This document shows, in pieces, positions 61,883-64,000 of a stretch of 64,000 bases of DNA; positions within the stretch are counted from its first letter, which is position 1, and each line of letters starts with the position of its first letter. The DNA is from Deltaproteobacteria bacterium (lineage in GTDB: Bacteria; Desulfobacterota; Dissulfuribacteria; Dissulfuribacterales; QOAL01), in contig JALSNW010000040.1 in NCBI GenBank assembly GCA_026986785.1, forward strand, positions 23,735 to 87,734. Reading direction: 5' to 3'. A program made the translations under genes and the position numbers. The notes under the pieces were generated by a model. That model was given only the letters and a program-made list of their open reading frames with translations, ran no database searches and had not been told where the DNA came from.

Positions 61883-62898
61883 GTGTTCCTTTTTACCCAA
61901 TCCAATATAAAAGGGGGTCTATTCCTGACGGCCTGAAAAATTCGACCTATATATTCTCCCAGAAGACCTAAGGCAAAGAATTGGCATCCCACCAGGAAAA
62001 AAAGGCCTGCAAACAAGGTAAATACCCCTTGGACAGCCCACTCAGGTCCATACCACAATCTTAGAACAAGGATGGTCAGGGCTGAGAGAAGACCAAGCAA
62101 GGCTATGGCGCTTCCAACAATGAACAGTATTCGCAGGGGCCACATTGAAAAACCCGTCATCAGGTCGAGTTGAAGGCTAAAAAGCTTTAAAAGGGAATAT
62201 TTTGACTGTCCGGCAGCCCTTTCTTCATGTTTTACCTCTATTTCTATCGGGTTCTTGGCAAAGAAGGTGGCGAGGGCTGGTATAAATGTCCTGTATTCTG
62301 GATTTTGGAGTATGCCCCTAACCACATCCCTACTGTATCCTCTAAGCATGCAACCAAAATCCTTGAGAGAAATGCCTGAGATCTTCGTTATTAGCCTGTT
62401 TGTAAGCCTCGATGCCACTTTTCTGAAGAAGCTATCCTGTCTGGCCTGCCTGATGGAGCCTACAAGGTCGTGGCCCTTTCTGAACTGTTCCACAATCTTG
62501 GGGATCTCCTCGGGTGGATTCTGAAGATCAGCATCCATGGTGATTATCCATTGGCCCCTGGCCTGGGCAAATCCAGCCATTACTGCTGCGTGTTGGCCAA
62601 AATTTCTGGCAAGGTTCACTATGACCAGCCCTTTATGTCTTTGTGTCTCTTCCAGGAGCAATTCCAGGGTGTGATCACTGGAGCCATCATTGATGCATAT
62701 CACCTCCCAACTCTCTTCAAGCTCCTGCAATACGGGAAAAAGGCGTTCGAATAGCCTGGAGATATTCACTTCTTCATTGTACATGGGGATAACGATGGAA
62801 AGCCGTGGCGGTTCGGCTTTGGCGTGTTGGTGGTTATTGTCTGGATTATCAGGCATTGTCATTTCTGGTTTCATGCTTGAGGGGGCGTTGTTGTTCAT
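61879..62898 (-). CDS. ArnC/DPM1-like family 2 glycosyltransferase
   Basis: A 339-residue GT2 enzyme with two C-terminal membrane helices (about 255-280 and 290-315). The catalytic core RLSIVIPMYNEEVNISRL, VICINDGSSDHTLELL, NLARNFGQHAAVMAGFA, TMDADLQNPPEE and ERAAGQSKYSLLKLF is typical of the ArnC/GtrB/dolichol-phosphate-mannose-like group. It probably puts a sugar onto undecaprenyl phosphate at the inner membrane for use by GT-C transferases such as the one at 28717. No export or lipid A genes are adjacent, so the acceptor is inferred. Confidence 0.85.
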   Translation of the reverse strand: MNNNAPSSMKPEMTMPDNPDNNHQHAKAEPPRLSIVIPMYNEEVNISRLFERLFPVLQELEESWEVICINDGSSDHTLELLLEETQRHKGLVIVNLARNFGQHAAVMAGFAQARGQWIITMDADLQNPPEEIPKIVEQFRKGHDLVGSIRQARQDSFFRKVASRLTNRLITKISGISLKDFGCMLRGYSRDVVRGILQNPEYRTFIPALATFFAKNPIEIEVKHEERAAGQSKYSLLKLFSLQLDLMTGFSMWPLRILFIVGSAIALLGLLSALTILVLRLWYGPEWAVQGVFTLFAGLFFLVGCQFFALGLLGEYIGRIFQAVRNRPPFILDWVKRNT

Positions 62899-63051
62899 GG
62901 ATTGAGACTCTAATGATTTTTCAGTTTGCCATCAAGTTGGCAATATCAAAGGCTATTTCAAGAGATTTCTTAATCTGTGACAGACATATGAGATTATAGA
63001 AGGCCAGCCTCTGTGATTCCAGAACAGGGTAAAGAAACTGGCAGGGGAAAG

Positions 63052-64000
63052 TCACCACCACTTTTTCTTTACCATGAGCTGTTCAAAGGCCTGTTGAAAC
63101 CTGATAAATTGTTCATGATCACCACCCTTGTCAGGATGGAGTTTCTGGGCCATTTTTCTGAAGTAGCTCACAAATTCCTTCTCTGTCATTTTGTTGAAGG
63201 TCTCCATATCCAGGCCAACGGTCTCCAATTGGTCCAAATCGGCTTCTGTAGCTGATGGATGCCAGGCCTTATTTTGGTTTTCATGAAAAGACCTTCCAGG
63301 CCGAGGGCCTCTGAAGGCATAGTCAAAATATTGGAAGAGGTATTTTTTGAGATATGGATGAAGCCATGCTGAGCGACCAGGCCTGGCACCCTTGTCCAAA
63401 TAAGAGCTGTCCTGATTAAGAAGGCATAGTTCCTCAAGAAAGAAGCGATCCATCATGTCCTGATCTTGTACATCTGGTATGAACCTGGAGAGCCTGGGGG
63501 AAAATCTTTCTGGCAGTCCAAAGATAGCATATAGATAACCCTTTATCTCCCAAGGTTTAAGATCCAGCTCCATCATATCGAACATATTTTCTATTTCGTC
63601 CCTGGACTTACCAAGTAACTGGTTAAGAAAGGGCAAGGGTCTGTCCAGAAGACCATCTGTGTCTATCTGGACAAATTTCAAGAAGATAAGGCGCCTCTTA
63701 TCAAAAATGTGAATACCGGCCTGCATCTCTTGCAGTTCTTTCAGTGCGTACTTGTGTGGTCTTTTGTATTTCCTGCCTTCAAGCCCTCCAAATGCGTCTA
63801 TAGTCTGCCTGATGAATGGGTCGATGAAGGGCCAGAAGATCTCCTCTAACTCTTCGTATTCGTAATCTATTTCGAGATCTGAGAGGGCCTGCTCTAATTC
63901 TGGAGAGATATAAAAGGCCCTTTCTCCCACATACTCGATAAATTTTTCAGGATCAGGACCAAGGTCGAATAGATCTCTGGAGCGCCACCGCCCTTTATTA
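63052..64000 (-). CDS. Protein with C-terminal J-domain (5'-truncated by window edge)
   Basis: The frame stays open through the minus-strand right edge, so the start lies outside the window; a GTG at 63930 is in frame but upstream codons (FDLGPDPEKFIEY) still read as protein. The visible 316 residues carry helical segments with no known family, then a J-domain at the C-terminus: FRKMAQKLHPDKGGDHEQF with the HPD motif. A C-terminal J-domain is less usual than the N-terminal position in DnaJ/CbpA. It probably recruits DnaK to a specific client or complex bound by the rest of the protein. Confidence 0.7.
   Translation of the reverse strand, partial: NKGRWRSRDLFDLGPDPEKFIEYVGERAFYISPELEQALSDLEIDYEYEELEEIFWPFIDPFIRQTIDAFGGLEGRKYKRPHKYALKELQEMQAGIHIFDKRRLIFLKFVQIDTDGLLDRPLPFLNQLLGKSRDEIENMFDMMELDLKPWEIKGYLYAIFGLPERFSPRLSRFIPDVQDQDMMDRFFLEELCLLNQDSSYLDKGARPGRSAWLHPYLKKYLFQYFDYAFRGPRPGRSFHENQNKAWHPSATEADLDQLETVGLDMETFNKMTEKEFVSYFRKMAQKLHPDKGGDHEQFIRFQQAFEQLMVKKKWW

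Overview
The window looks like a chromosomal segment from a Gram-negative anaerobe of the Desulfobacterota (deltaproteobacterial) type. The reasons are a 12-heme periplasmic c-type cytochrome, DUF3334- and DUF6178-type proteins that I associate with this phylum, many two-component regulators, two B12-binding radical SAM enzymes, and the gene order rpsB-tsf-pyrH-frr-uppS-cdsA-dxr-rseP-tsaB-sfsA. Genus-level placement is not possible from sequence reading alone. I found no rRNA, tRNA, IS element, phage or CRISPR.

Layout. (1) 1-5338, plus strand: a tightly packed operon with a ribokinase-fold protein (cut by the window edge), a ThiS/MoaD-like carrier ending in Gly-Gly, a JAMM metallopeptidase, two different aspartase/fumarase-superfamily lyases, and an E1-like (ThiF/MoeB) activating enzyme. 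It reads as a protein-thiocarboxylate sulfur-transfer pathway joined to two lyases. I do not recognise the product, and this is the best candidate here for an undescribed system. (2) 5639-10369: an envelope operon with a TPR plus beta-barrel protein, a parallel beta-helix lipoprotein, a dodecaheme cytochrome and a DUF1566 protein, possibly an outer-membrane electron conduit. (3) 10423-10809, minus strand: a small periplasmic protein. (4) 11352-37140, plus strand: a large exopolysaccharide locus. It holds an initiating sugar-phosphate transferase, WecG-type and family 2 glycosyltransferases, flippase, polymerase/ligase, a carbamoyltransferase-SxtJ-DUF5989-SGNH cassette, UDP-xylose synthase, an acyltransferase, two B12-radical SAM enzymes and four large secreted beta-helix proteins. 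(5) 37319-41474: a zinc/manganese-type ABC importer with two accessory proteins. (6) 41504-52619: signalling genes (a response regulator with a SHOCT tail, REC-GAF-HD-GYP, a degenerate histidine kinase, an NtrC-type activator, a CheX-like DUF3334 protein) mixed with a metallopeptidase, a FlgO-like envelope protein and a DUF6178 protein. (7) 52679-60963, minus strand: the housekeeping rpsB-to-sfsA run. (8) 61496-64000: a FeoB-associated Cys-rich protein, an overlooked 47-residue Cys-rich ORF, an ArnC-like glycosyltransferase and a J-domain protein cut by the window edge.

How it may work together. The polysaccharide locus, its beta-helix proteins and the regulator cluster probably form one surface-building programme. 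Three sites that resemble sigma-28 (FliA) promoters lie upstream of the polysaccharide initiator, a beta-helix gene and the response regulator at 43325, and an HD-GYP (cyclic-di-GMP hydrolase) protein sits next to that regulator. This suggests surface polymer output is tied to motility control, but that is inference from sequence motifs only.
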